From positions 76,838 to 140,837 of the forward strand of contig DAOTGJ010000004.1 in NCBI GenBank assembly GCA_035447065.1: a DNA stretch of 64,000 nt, given 5' to 3'. Of the stretch, positions 35,143-43,861 are shown piece after piece. Every line of letters starts with the position of its first letter. Position 1 is the stretch's first letter. The notes below the pieces were generated by a model. That model was not told the DNA's origin. It saw only the letters and a program-made list of their open reading frames with translations, and ran no database searches. This stretch comes from CALEMW01 sp035447065 (lineage in GTDB: Bacteria > Krumholzibacteriota > Krumholzibacteriia > LZORAL124-64-63). A program made the translations under genes and the position numbers.

Positions 35143-35304
35143 TCAGGGTTGGGACAGGACCAGGATACATGCGGAGATGAAGCGTGTCAAAGAGGGACTG
35201 ACGGCCGCGCCGTACTCACGCAAGCGAATTCCGTGCGGCGCGGCCGTCAGTCCCTCTTTGACACGCGCCACCACCGAGTTTCCCTGGTCCTGTCCCGACC
35301 CTGA
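35143..35304. repeat. Long inverted repeat: mirrored copy of the tmRNA promoter region
   Basis: Inner arms 35182-35212 and 35236-35266 are perfectly complementary over 31 bases. Outer arms 35143-35164 and 35283-35304 match at 21 of 22. Between inner and outer arms a segment of 17-18 bases differs. The centre (35213-35235) can add a CACG/CGTG pair. Weaker similarity continues to 35135 and 35312, that is into the mature tmRNA 5' end. There is no coding sequence. Both arms therefore carry the same -35 box pointing outward. Confidence 0.9.
35162..35190 (-). promoter_or_regulatory. tmRNA promoter
   Basis: Minus strand TTGACA (35190-35185), 17-base spacer, TATCCT (35167-35162), about 20 bases before the mature tmRNA 5' end. 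The -35 lies in the inner inverted-repeat arm. Confidence 0.85.
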
Positions 35305-35366
35305 AAGGGGCGGGTGGGGGCTGGCGCCGCCGCGGGGGCCGCAGGGAGTCTTGACCCGAGGTCTGG

Positions 35367-36143
35367 TCAGCGGTCCCGGGGGATGTAGGGGGCCAGGGCG
35401 ATGGCCACGGATTGTTCCAGGAACTCGCCGGGTGCGACCAGGGCGGTGAGGTCCGGGATGGGGCGGCGGTGGATGGCCTGGTTGCCCGGGTCGTACTCGG
35501 CCTCCTCGGCCAGGGCCAGGCCGGCGCGGTTGAGCAGCAGGGTGGTGCCGTCGCGGTGGACCACCTCCAGCAGGAGCGAGGCGGCGGGCACGGTGCCGTG
35601 CATGCGCACCTCGCGGGTCACCGGCTGGTTGATCACGTGGTAGCGGCGCTTCACGCCGTCCCAGGCGGCCACCTGCTCGCGGACCGGGGCCGCCACCTCC
35701 ACCAGGGAGAGCAGCACCACATCGTCGAAATCCTGCTCGCGCTGGAGGCGGGACAGGACGGCGGCCAGCACGCTGTCGCGCTTGGCGGCGAGGAACTCGC
35801 CGGTGTGGGGGTCGAAGAGGCCGCCGGCGCCCTGCACGGCGCTGCGCCAGCGCGAGGTGAAGCGCTCGGGGTCCAGCAGCTCGCAGCCGTGGCTCGCCAG
35901 GCGCTGGGCGACGGCGGCGCCGAGCAGGTCGTAGCTGGCCGGGGCGCGGGTCTCGCCGAAGTGGACGTCCACGTCCGACACCACGAGGACGCGGCGGCCC
36001 GCGGCGGCGTCCACCCTGTCGGCGCGCCAGACGGCCTGGAAGCTGGGAGGGGCGCCCGCGCAGCCGGCGAGCAGGCAGAGGAGCAGGACGGCGAGCAGGC
36101 CCGCCGCGCCGAGAGCGCGGGCCGCGGGGCTGGGATGGGGCAC
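35367..36143 (-). CDS. Lipoprotein of unknown function
   Basis: A 258-residue exported lipoprotein. It begins with GTG 36143 (GGAGG six bases upstream), and the signal peptide ends in the lipobox LLAGC. The mature part (RRVLVVSDVDVHFGETRAPASYDLLGAA split here, then LLEVVHRDGTTLLLNRAG) looks like a compact alpha/beta domain with a C-terminal VAPGEFLEQSVAIALAPYIP. It has some resemblance to periplasmic proteins of the TolB-N or CsgG-like sort (a strand, then a helix with ASYDLLGAAVAQRLASHG), which is only a suggestion. It stands alone between the repeat region and gdhA. Confidence 0.75.
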   Translation of the reverse strand: MPHPSPAARALGAAGLLAVLLLCLLAGCAGAPPSFQAVWRADRVDAAAGRRVLVVSDVDVHFGETRAPASYDLLGAAVAQRLASHGCELLDPERFTSRWRSAVQGAGGLFDPHTGEFLAAKRDSVLAAVLSRLQREQDFDDVVLLSLVEVAAPVREQVAAWDGVKRRYHVINQPVTREVRMHGTVPAASLLLEVVHRDGTTLLLNRAGLALAEEAEYDPGNQAIHRRPIPDLTALVAPGEFLEQSVAIALAPYIPRDR

Positions 36144-36242
36144 GGAGGACCTCCGGTGTCGTGCATGGGCCGGCTCGGCTTCCGGCCGCCCTCGCGGGCC
36201 TGGCCATGATAGCCCGCGCGCCCTCCCCCGCCAACAAGGAAA

Positions 36243-36272
36243 CCGGGCGGAGGTCCGAGGACCCCCGCCCGG
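36243..36272 (-). terminator. Terminator of gdhA
   Basis: Stem CCGGGCGG with CCGCCCGG plus inner GGTC/GACC pairs, 25 bases after the gdhA stop; the minus strand continues TTTCCTTG. Confidence 0.7.
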
Positions 36273-36296
36273 TCGTGGCTCAGGCCATGCTCCGGA

Positions 36297-37652
36297 TCAG
36301 ACCACGCCCTGGTCCATCATCGAATCGGCCACCTTGAGGAAGCCGGCGATGTTGGCGCCGTTGACGTAGTTGCCGGGGGTGCCGTAGGTCTGCGCGGTCT
36401 CGTACGAAGCCTTGTGGATGGACTTCATGATGCCGTGCAGGCGCTGGTCCACCTCCTCGCGGGTCCAGCTCAGACGCAGGCTGTTCTGGCTCATCTCCAG
36501 GCCGGAGACGGCCACGCCGCCGGCGTTGGCGGCCTTGCCCGGACCGTAGAGGATGCCGGCGTCGATGAACTGGTCCACGCCCGCGGGGACCGTGGGCATG
36601 TTGGCGCCCTCGCTCACCACGTAGACGCCGTTCTTCAGCAGGTTGGCGGCGTCCTTCTCGTTGACCTCGTTCTGCGTGGCCGAGGGGAAGGCGCAGTCGG
36701 CCTTGTGGTCCCACAGCGGGTTGTGGTCCGCGCTGGCGTCCACCGGCGTGAAGGGCACCTTGTACTTGTCGGCGTACTCCTTGATGCGGCCGCGCTTGAC
36801 GTTCTTCAGGTTCATGATGAACGCCAGCTTCTCGCGGTCGATGCCGGCCTCGTCGTACACGTAGCCCGACGAGTCGGAAGCCGTGAGCACCTTGGCGCCC
36901 AGGTCCAGCAGCTTCTCGGCGGTGTACTGGTACACGTTGCCGGAGCCGGACACCAGGGCGGTCTTGCCCTCGAGGGTCTGGTTGCGGGTGGCGAGCATCT
37001 CGGCCGCGAAGTACACGGCGCCGTAGCCCGTGGCCTCCGGACGGATCAGCGAGCCGCCCCAGTTCAGGCCCTTGCCCGTGAGCACGCCCACGAACTCGTT
37101 GCGCACGCGCTTGTACTGGCCGAAGAGGTAGCCGATCTCGCGGCCGCCCACGCCGATGTCGCCGGCGGGCACGTCCGTGAACTGGCCGATGTGGCGGCAG
37201 AGCTCGGTCATGAAGCTCTGGCAGAAGCGCATCACTTCGTTGTCGCTCTTGCCCTTGGGATCGAAGTCCGAGCCGCCCTTGCCGCCGCCCATGGGCAGCG
37301 TGGTGAGGCTGTTCTTGAAGACCTGCTCGAAGGCCAGGAACTTCAGGATGCCCAGGTTCACGCTCGGGTGGAAGCGCAGGCCGCCCTTGTACGGGCCGAT
37401 GGCGCTGTTCATCTCGATGCGGAAGCCGCGGTTGACCTGCACGTCGCCGTTGTCGTCCAGCCAGGGCACGCGGAACATGATCACGCGCTCGGGCTCGCAG
37501 ATGCGTTCCAGGATCTTGGCCTTCCGGTACTCCGGCCTCTTCTCGAGGACCGGCCAGAGCGAGGTCGCGACCTCGTCGACAGCCTGGTGGAACTCCGGCT
37601 GCGCGGGGTTCTTGGCTTTGATCTGCTCCATGAAGGCCTTGATGTCGGACAT
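36297..37652 (-). CDS. gdhA: Glutamate dehydrogenase (NADP-type)
   Basis: Interconverts 2-oxoglutarate plus ammonia and glutamate (451 residues, the usual hexameric GdhA length). Motifs: NSAIGPYKGGLRFHPSVN, the catalytic-Lys region PMGGGKGGSDFDPKGKS, PAGDIGVGGREIGYLFGQYK, TGKGLNWGGSLIRPEATGYG and the nucleotide-binding SGSGNV. ATG 37652 fits the family N-terminus; longer starts exist but are unlikely. It lies two genes from the saccharopine operon, which consumes 2-oxoglutarate and yields glutamate. Confidence 0.96.
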   Translation of the reverse strand: MSDIKAFMEQIKAKNPAQPEFHQAVDEVATSLWPVLEKRPEYRKAKILERICEPERVIMFRVPWLDDNGDVQVNRGFRIEMNSAIGPYKGGLRFHPSVNLGILKFLAFEQVFKNSLTTLPMGGGKGGSDFDPKGKSDNEVMRFCQSFMTELCRHIGQFTDVPAGDIGVGGREIGYLFGQYKRVRNEFVGVLTGKGLNWGGSLIRPEATGYGAVYFAAEMLATRNQTLEGKTALVSGSGNVYQYTAEKLLDLGAKVLTASDSSGYVYDEAGIDREKLAFIMNLKNVKRGRIKEYADKYKVPFTPVDASADHNPLWDHKADCAFPSATQNEVNEKDAANLLKNGVYVVSEGANMPTVPAGVDQFIDAGILYGPGKAANAGGVAVSGLEMSQNSLRLSWTREEVDQRLHGIMKSIHKASYETAQTYGTPGNYVNGANIAGFLKVADSMMDQGVV

Positions 37653-37754
37653 GTCTGCCTCTCCCGTGGTTTGGAGAACAGTTTCACGATCCGCAGGGAA
37701 TCGCAACTTCTGGAAACGAGGTCAAAGGTAGGAAACGGGCAGGCGAAGGCAAGG

Positions 37755-37792
37755 AAAAACCCGACCTTTAACAGGCGTTAAGTCCATACGGG
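37755..37792 (-). terminator. Terminator of the receiver/PEP-synthase-like gene
   Basis: Minus strand: CCCG, an inner stem CTTAAC/GTTAAAG, CGGG, then five T, about 40 bases after the stop at 37828. The remainder of 37653-37827 is the gdhA leader, with a weak TTGACC-N17-GATTCC candidate promoter. Confidence 0.55.
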
Positions 37793-37827
37793 AAAATGAA
37801 ATAGCATCGTTTTCATCCGCATGCGTG

Positions 37828-40800
37828 TTAAGGCGCTGACAATCCCTCCCCGCCCCCGGGCCGCAGGAGCACCGCGCGGCTGCTGCGCCCGTCGATGAGC
37901 ACCTCCAGCGGGCGTTCCAGGCGCAGACGGCGCAGGAAGGCGGTCTCTTCCGCGGCGGGATGGGCGTCGAACCAGTCCCAGTCCACCACGCCGCCGCCGC
38001 TGCTCTGGTTCACCGTGAGGTAGCCCACGCGGAACGAGGTGAGGTTCTGGAAGAAGTGGCTGCCCTGGCTGGGGGTGACCTTGAAGTCGTCCAGGTCCGT
38101 CTCCACGATGACCGCGGCGCCGCTGATCGCGGCCCACTCCACGGGGATGCCCAGCCAACGGTCCGAGCTGCCCCAACGGCCGGGGCCCAGGAGCAGATAA
38201 GGGCGGTCCTCCTGGTGCAGGCGGCGGTTCATGACCGCCACCTCGCGGGCGATCTCCTGGGTGCGGCCGCGGTCGAAGCGGTCGCGGGGCACGTACACCA
38301 CGTCGCGGATGTCGTCGTAGCGGCCGTTGCCCAGGGCCACCTCCGTGGCCAGCAGCACGTCCGGCCCCTGGAGCATCTCCGGGGCCACGTCGGGCGATTC
38401 CATGTCGCTCATCAGGGGGCGCACCTGCAGCAGGCCGAACTCGTGGACGCCGCCGGGATTGAGCGTCGCAGCGAACTCCATCTCCACGGCGCTGCTCAGG
38501 CAGCGTCGGCCCAGATCCAGTAGGAAGTCCAGCACCTCCGCCAGGGGGAACACCCGGTGCTTGAGCACGTGGGCGAAGGTCACCAGGCGCGGGCCGGGAC
38601 GGTCGATGCCGTCGTCGATGCGGTCGTTCTCCGGGGAGAACGTGGAGCCCACGGCATGGAGGGTGCCGTGCCGCTCGGCATCCTCCAGATCCAGCCACAC
38701 CACGCTGTCGGCCTCGTCCGGGGTGGGGTAGCGCGCGGGGTCGGCCACGCTCACGGCCTGGAAGCGCTTCTGGCTGGTGCGCAGGGTCTCGTCCAGGGTG
38801 GCGAACTGCATGAGGTGCTCGGGTCGGCGCGGCGAGAAGCGCAGGCACTCGCCGCCCTCCACCACCGTGCGGCCCAGGCCCAGCACCACCTGGGCCACGC
38901 CGTCCTCCGGCGAGAGCGAGGCGCCGGGGTAGTGGTTGGTGGAATGGGCCACGCCGGCGAAGTCGGGGTACACCGTCTGCTCGTGGCGGCGGCCCACCAC
39001 CTTCTGGATGATCACGCCCATCTTCTCCTCCTCCACCAGGTTGTCCGTTGCGGCCAGGTAGGCCCGCGCGCTCTGGTAGAAGGTGGAGGCGTAGACCAGC
39101 TTCACGGCGTCGCAGAGCTGGTCCAGGCGCGTGGAGAGGTCCGGGTGGTTGTTGGGCAGCATGTAGGTGCGGTACACGCCGGCGAAGGGCTGGTGCTGGG
39201 CGTCCTCCAGCAGGCTGGACGAGCGCACGGCCAGCGGATAGGTGACCTGCTCCAGGAAGATGCGCAGGTCGTCGTAGATGGTGGGCGGCAGCTTGGCGGC
39301 GAGGAAGGCGCGCACCACCTCGTCGTCGTCCGCGGCGTGGATGGCGCGGTCGCGCAGGTCGCCCTGGTCCAGGAAGAGGTCGAAGACGTCGGTGGCCAGC
39401 ACCGCCGTGGGCGGGATGACGAGCTCCGTGCCCGGGAAGAGGCGGCGCACGTCGTAGCGGTCCAGCACGTGGTTCATGAAGGCCAGGCCGCGGGCCTTGC
39501 CTCCCAGCGAGCCGGTGCCGATGCGGATGAAGCCCGAGGTGGCGTCGAAGTTGCGCCGCGAGAAGTCGGCCACGATGCCCTTGTGCGACTCCTGCCGGTG
39601 CCGGCTGAGGGTGGAGACCAGGTAGTCGCGGATGGCGTCGCTGGTGTGGAACTCGTCCACGCGCACGCGCTTGAGCGTGGCGGCGAGACCGAAGCGCGTG
39701 CGGGCGCGCAGCCAGTTGGAGAAGTGGTCGTGGGCGGCGTGGAAGAGCAGCGACTCCTCGGGCACGCGGGCGATCTCGCGGATCAGGGCGCGCGTGTTGT
39801 GGGCGCGGCCCACCTCCGTGCCGTCGGGCAGGCGGAAGACGAAGTCGCCGAAGCCGAAGTGCTCGCGCAGGAACCGGCGCAGGTCCTTGAGCAGGCGCGG
39901 CGAGTTCTTGTGCAGGAAGATGGCGCCCGCCGCGGCGGCCGGCGCGGCGTTGGCCGCGTCGCTGGACTGGAGCGCCGCCGGCAGGGTGGGGTCGTCCTCC
40001 TTGAGGCGCCGGATGAAGGCCACGCCGGCGTCGGGGTCCTTGCGGCCGTCGCGCAGGTAGCGCGCGTCGCTGATCACGCCCAGCAGGTAGGGGCGGTAGC
40101 GCTGGTAGAGGTCCATGGCCGTCTCGTAATCGCGGGCGAAGAGGATCTTGGGGCGCGCCCGCATGCGCAGGAGCTTCTGGGCCAGGTTCACGCTGTCGGC
40201 CATGAGGTCGTGCGTCTGCTTCATGATCTCCATGTAGACCAGGGGCAGGTAGGCCGAGTAGAAGCGCACGGAATCCTCCACCAGCAGGATCACGCGCACG
40301 TCGCCGTGAAGGGTGTCGTCCTCCACGTTCCAGTGGTCCTCCACGTGCTTGATGATGGCCAGCAGCAGGCTCACGTCGCCGGTCCAGATGAACACGTTGT
40401 CCACCGAGCCGTCGTTGGCCTCGGCGATGGACTCCAGCTCGCGGGCGTTGTAGCCCAGCACCATCACCGGCAGCAGCCCGTTGAGGGCCTTGGCCCGCGC
40501 AGCGAACACCGGCGCGCTCATGTCGCCGATGCGGGTCATGGTGATGACCAGGTCGTAGTCGTCGCGCTCGATGGCGTCGAGGGCCTCGCCGCCGCTGGTG
40601 GCCCGCGTGATCCGCGGCGCGGAGCTGAGGTTCAGCTCGCGGTACTCCGATAGGAGCAGCTCGGTGAGGCGGCCGCCCTCCTCCAGGGTGAAGGCGTCGT
40701 AGAGGCTGGCCACCAGCAGCACGTTGCGCACGCGGTACTTGATGAGCTGTTCGAAGCCGGAGTACTGCTCGCGGTCGCGGGAGCGGAGCTCCTCCCACAC

Positions 40801-40836
40801 GCGGTCCACGCTGGCGCGGATGTCGATGTCGAACAT
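37828..40836 (-). CDS. Two receiver-like domains fused to a PEP-synthase-type ATP-binding domain
   Basis: A 1002-residue cytoplasmic protein. Residues about 35-165 (RVRNVLLVASLYDAF ... DYDLVITMTRIGD) look like a response-regulator receiver domain; residues about 185-335 look like a second one, with acidic LLVEDSVRFYSAYLP, a strand-3 Asp in LLGVISDARY and a Lys in IFLHKNSP. The remainder is the ATP-binding domain of PEP synthase/pyruvate phosphate dikinase: GTGSLGGKARGLAFM, then YPLAVRSSSLLEDAQ and FAGVYRTYML. The phosphohistidine swivel domain and the PEP-binding barrel are absent, so it cannot be a complete PEP synthase. A signal-controlled kinase or phosphotransferase is inference. It has its own promoter-free gap on both sides and no partner histidine kinase nearby. 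Confidence 0.88.
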   Translation of the reverse strand: MFDIDIRASVDRVWEELRSRDREQYSGFEQLIKYRVRNVLLVASLYDAFTLEEGGRLTELLLSEYRELNLSSAPRITRATSGGEALDAIERDDYDLVITMTRIGDMSAPVFAARAKALNGLLPVMVLGYNARELESIAEANDGSVDNVFIWTGDVSLLLAIIKHVEDHWNVEDDTLHGDVRVILLVEDSVRFYSAYLPLVYMEIMKQTHDLMADSVNLAQKLLRMRARPKILFARDYETAMDLYQRYRPYLLGVISDARYLRDGRKDPDAGVAFIRRLKEDDPTLPAALQSSDAANAAPAAAAGAIFLHKNSPRLLKDLRRFLREHFGFGDFVFRLPDGTEVGRAHNTRALIREIARVPEESLLFHAAHDHFSNWLRARTRFGLAATLKRVRVDEFHTSDAIRDYLVSTLSRHRQESHKGIVADFSRRNFDATSGFIRIGTGSLGGKARGLAFMNHVLDRYDVRRLFPGTELVIPPTAVLATDVFDLFLDQGDLRDRAIHAADDDEVVRAFLAAKLPPTIYDDLRIFLEQVTYPLAVRSSSLLEDAQHQPFAGVYRTYMLPNNHPDLSTRLDQLCDAVKLVYASTFYQSARAYLAATDNLVEEEKMGVIIQKVVGRRHEQTVYPDFAGVAHSTNHYPGASLSPEDGVAQVVLGLGRTVVEGGECLRFSPRRPEHLMQFATLDETLRTSQKRFQAVSVADPARYPTPDEADSVVWLDLEDAERHGTLHAVGSTFSPENDRIDDGIDRPGPRLVTFAHVLKHRVFPLAEVLDFLLDLGRRCLSSAVEMEFAATLNPGGVHEFGLLQVRPLMSDMESPDVAPEMLQGPDVLLATEVALGNGRYDDIRDVVYVPRDRFDRGRTQEIAREVAVMNRRLHQEDRPYLLLGPGRWGSSDRWLGIPVEWAAISGAAVIVETDLDDFKVTPSQGSHFFQNLTSFRVGYLTVNQSSGGGVVDWDWFDAHPAAEETAFLRRLRLERPLEVLIDGRSSRAVLLRPGGGEGLSAP

Positions 40837-40911
40837 GGCGGGTCTCTCCTGGAGGGTGGCCTGGCTGCGACTCTACGGGGGATCGCGCTCCCGTCAACTC
40901 CCGAGTACGGC

Positions 40912-40941
40912 GGGAGGGGACGGCCGCGGCCGTCCCCTCCC
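40912..40941 (-). terminator. Terminator of the lysine-degradation operon
   Basis: A perfect 30-base GC palindrome 26 bases after the stop of the last operon gene. No T-run. Confidence 0.65.
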
Positions 40942-40967
40942 CTGCGCGTCCCCGTTGCGGAGCCGGA

Positions 40968-42509
40968 TCAGGCCTTGAACTCCACGCCCTGGGCCAGGTG
41001 GATCTCCCCGCCCCAGTTGATGGTGTTGGTCTGCCGGCGCATGTAGGCCTTCCAGCAGTCCGAGCCGGACTCGCGGCCGCCGCCGGTCTCCTTCTCGCCG
41101 CCGAAGGCGCCGCCGATCTCGGCGCCCGAGGTGCCGATGTTCACGTTGGCGATGCCGCAGTCGCTGCCCGCCGCGCTGTAGAAGGCCTCGGCCTCCGCCA
41201 CGCTGTCGGTGTAGATGGCCGACGACAGGCCCTGGGGCACGCCGTTGTGCATGCTCATGGCCTGGGCCATGGTCCGGTACTTCATCACGTAGAGGATGGG
41301 CGCGAAGGTCTCCGTCTGCACGATGGGGGCCTTGTTGTCGATCTCGATGATGGTGGGCTGCACGAACGTGCGCGCGCAGCCCTTCTTGCGCAGCACCTTG
41401 CCGCCGTACAGCACCTTGCCGCCCTGGGCCTTGGCCGCGGCCACGGCGTCCTCGTAGTCCTTCACGGCGCCCTCGTCGATCAGCGGGCCCATGAGGGTCT
41501 TGGGATCCAGGGGATCGCCGATGCGCACCTTCTCGTAGTTGGCCACCAGCTTCTTCAGGAAGGTCTTGTAGATCTTCTCCTGGATGATCAGGCGGCGCGT
41601 GCTGGTGCAGCGCTGGCCGGCGGTGCCCACGGCGCCGAAGAAGGCGCTGGCCAGGGCGTTGGTCAGGTCGCACTTCTCGCTGATGACCAGGGCGTTGTTG
41701 CCGCCCAGCTCCAGGATGGTGCGGCCCAGGCGGCCGCCCACCACGGCGCCGATGCGCTGGCCCATGCGGGTGCTGCCCGTGGCGCTGATCAGCGGCAGGC
41801 GCGGATCGTTGACCATCTTCTCGCCGATGACCGAGCCGCGGCCGATGACCACGCAGCTCACGCCCTCGGCCACGCCGTTCCGCCGGAACACCTCGTTGGC
41901 GATGTTCTGGCAGGCGATGGCCGTGAGCGGCGTCTTGCTGGACGGCTTCCAAACGCCGGTGTCGCCGCAGACCCAGGCCAGGGCCATGTTCCAGGCCCAC
42001 ACGGCCACGGGGAAGTTGAAGGCCGTGATCACGCCCACCACGCCCAGGGGATGCCACTGCTCCATCATGCGGTGCATGGGGCGCTCGCTCTGCAGGGTGG
42101 GGCCGCTCAGGTTGCGGCTCTGGCCCACGGCGAAGTCGCAGATGTCGATCATCTCCTGCACCTCGCCCAGACCCTCGGTCAGGATCTTGCCCATCTCCAG
42201 GCTCACCAGGGCGCCCAGGTCGTCCTTCTTGGCGCGCAGGGCCTCGCCCAGCTGGCGCACGATCTCGCCGCGCTTGGGCGCGGGCAGCATGCGCCACGTC
42301 TGGAACGACTTGGTGGCGGCGCGCATGAGCTGCTGGTAGTCGGCGGCCGACGCCTGCTCGACCTTGGCGAGCAGCTCGCCGGTGGTGGGGCTGCGGCTCT
42401 CCAGCATGTCGCCGCTGGAGGCGAACCACTCGCCGCCCGTGTTCGCGCCCTTCATGGTGCGGCTCAGCCCCAGGGAGCGGAACAGCTTGTTGATCTCCTG
42501 CTTCGTCAT
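40968..42509 (-). CDS. ALDH7-type 2-aminoadipate semialdehyde dehydrogenase
   Basis: Oxidises 2-aminoadipate 6-semialdehyde to 2-aminoadipate, the third step of lysine degradation by saccharopine (513 residues). It is an antiquitin-like (ALDH7A1/AmaB) enzyme: catalytic Glu in RTILELGGNNALV, catalytic Cys in GTAGQRCTSTRRL, cofactor region ITAFNFPVAVWAWN and the C-terminal GGAFGGEKETGGGRESGSD. Its ATG overlaps the TGA of the saccharopine dehydrogenase gene (ATGA), which supports the pathway assignment over other ALDH roles. Confidence 0.93.
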   Translation of the reverse strand: MTKQEINKLFRSLGLSRTMKGANTGGEWFASSGDMLESRSPTTGELLAKVEQASAADYQQLMRAATKSFQTWRMLPAPKRGEIVRQLGEALRAKKDDLGALVSLEMGKILTEGLGEVQEMIDICDFAVGQSRNLSGPTLQSERPMHRMMEQWHPLGVVGVITAFNFPVAVWAWNMALAWVCGDTGVWKPSSKTPLTAIACQNIANEVFRRNGVAEGVSCVVIGRGSVIGEKMVNDPRLPLISATGSTRMGQRIGAVVGGRLGRTILELGGNNALVISEKCDLTNALASAFFGAVGTAGQRCTSTRRLIIQEKIYKTFLKKLVANYEKVRIGDPLDPKTLMGPLIDEGAVKDYEDAVAAAKAQGGKVLYGGKVLRKKGCARTFVQPTIIEIDNKAPIVQTETFAPILYVMKYRTMAQAMSMHNGVPQGLSSAIYTDSVAEAEAFYSAAGSDCGIANVNIGTSGAEIGGAFGGEKETGGGRESGSDCWKAYMRRQTNTINWGGEIHLAQGVEFKA

Positions 42510-43861
42510 CGGGTCATTCCTCCGGTTCGACGGTCCAGGGGTTCGAGGATCTCGGTCTCTTCCTCGCAACGGATGCCCAGGGCGGCCAGGTCGGCCAGCA
42601 CCGGGGCGTAGATGTCCGCGGTGGTGGGGCGCAGCACGCCCGCACGGGACAGATGTCCTTCCAGGATGAGCCGCGCGCCCAGGGCCGCGGGGAGGCTCAC
42701 GGTGCGGGCCATGGCGGAGTCGCCGCCGGGCTCGCCGTACGCCACCAGGCGCGACCAGGTGTGCTCGCGGCTGCCGTCGGGCAGCTCGGACACGAACTCG
42801 TGCTGCAGCACCAGCATGTCCCGCTCGCCGGCGGCGTAGTTCAGGCGCTCCTGCATGCGCGAGGCCAGGGCGTCCAGGGGGCTCATGCCCGCGGCCGGCA
42901 GCGCATCGTCGTCGAACATGCCGAGCCAGTCCAGATCGAACACCGGGCCGCCCTCGCAGCTCACGCCCAGGCGCGCGCCCGCGGCCGCTGCTGGGTCCTG
43001 ATGCGGCGCGGCGCCCAGGGCGCGGCGCGTCAGGTCGCGGTACGTGCGGCAGTCCGCGTCCACGGGCGCCTGGGACAGCAGGCCCAGGGTCACGCAGGCG
43101 TGCAGGGTGTCGCACCAGCCGGGGTAGCGCAGGGTGCCGCGCACCAGGGTGGAGGCGTCCTGCAGGCCGTAGATGTCCGCGTAGGCCAGGGAGTCGCGGT
43201 TGGGGTAGGCCTCGAAGTCCCCCACGCCCGGCACGTGCACCATGTGCATGTCGCGGAAGAGGCGCGCGTTGGGCGTGTGCACCGGACGGCCGAAGGAGCG
43301 GTAGATGGCGTCGTTGGTGGACGCCAGCAGCACGCCGCGGGCCGTCCAGGACAGCTTGTAGCCCAGGGGGTTGTCGTTGCAGTCCGGGGCGGGCAGGCCG
43401 CCGCAGTAGGAGCGGAAGGCCAGCACGCGGCCCCCGCGGGCGCGCACGCCGTCGATGATCTGCATGGCCGACATGTGGTCGATGCCCGGGTCGGCTCCCA
43501 CCTCGTTGAGCAGGGTCACGCCGGCGTCGCGGGCGGGGCCTTCCAACGCCGCCATCTCGGGCGAGACGTAGGACGACGTGACCATGGGCTTCCCGCGCTC
43601 CACGCAGATCCGCGCCACCAGCGGATGGAAGGCCGGGGGCGCCAGGCTCACGGCCAGGTCGTGCTCGCGCACCAGGGCGTCCAGGGCCGCGGCGTCGGAC
43701 ACGTCCAGCTCCACGGCGCGGCCGTTGGCGTGGCCGGCGATCATCTCCTCGGCCCGGTGCACGGCCAGATCGCCCTGGGTCACGGCGTAGCCGTGGTCCA
43801 GGAGGTGACGCACCAGGGGCCGGGCCACCATGCCCGCCCCCACCACCAGCACGCGCTTCAT
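42506..43861 (-). CDS. Saccharopine dehydrogenase (glutamate-forming)
   Basis: Splits saccharopine into glutamate and 2-aminoadipate semialdehyde with NAD(P) (451 residues). N-terminal Rossmann motif VLVVGAGMVARPLVRHLL, then VSLAPPAFHPLVARIC, VTSSYVSPEM, LNEVGADPGIDHMSAM and SYCGGLPAPDCNDNPLGYKLSW, all characteristic of the SDH domain of animal AASS and yeast Lys9. It overlaps its neighbours on both sides by 4 bases, so the three enzymes are translationally coupled. Confidence 0.95.
   Translation of the reverse strand: MKRVLVVGAGMVARPLVRHLLDHGYAVTQGDLAVHRAEEMIAGHANGRAVELDVSDAAALDALVREHDLAVSLAPPAFHPLVARICVERGKPMVTSSYVSPEMAALEGPARDAGVTLLNEVGADPGIDHMSAMQIIDGVRARGGRVLAFRSYCGGLPAPDCNDNPLGYKLSWTARGVLLASTNDAIYRSFGRPVHTPNARLFRDMHMVHVPGVGDFEAYPNRDSLAYADIYGLQDASTLVRGTLRYPGWCDTLHACVTLGLLSQAPVDADCRTYRDLTRRALGAAPHQDPAAAAGARLGVSCEGGPVFDLDWLGMFDDDALPAAGMSPLDALASRMQERLNYAAGERDMLVLQHEFVSELPDGSREHTWSRLVAYGEPGGDSAMARTVSLPAALGARLILEGHLSRAGVLRPTTADIYAPVLADLAALGIRCEEETEILEPLDRRTGGMTR

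Noticed and set aside
35143..35304. Inverted repeat as an insertion sequence
   Set aside because: No transposase frame and no flanking target duplication; the homology to the tmRNA promoter explains it better.
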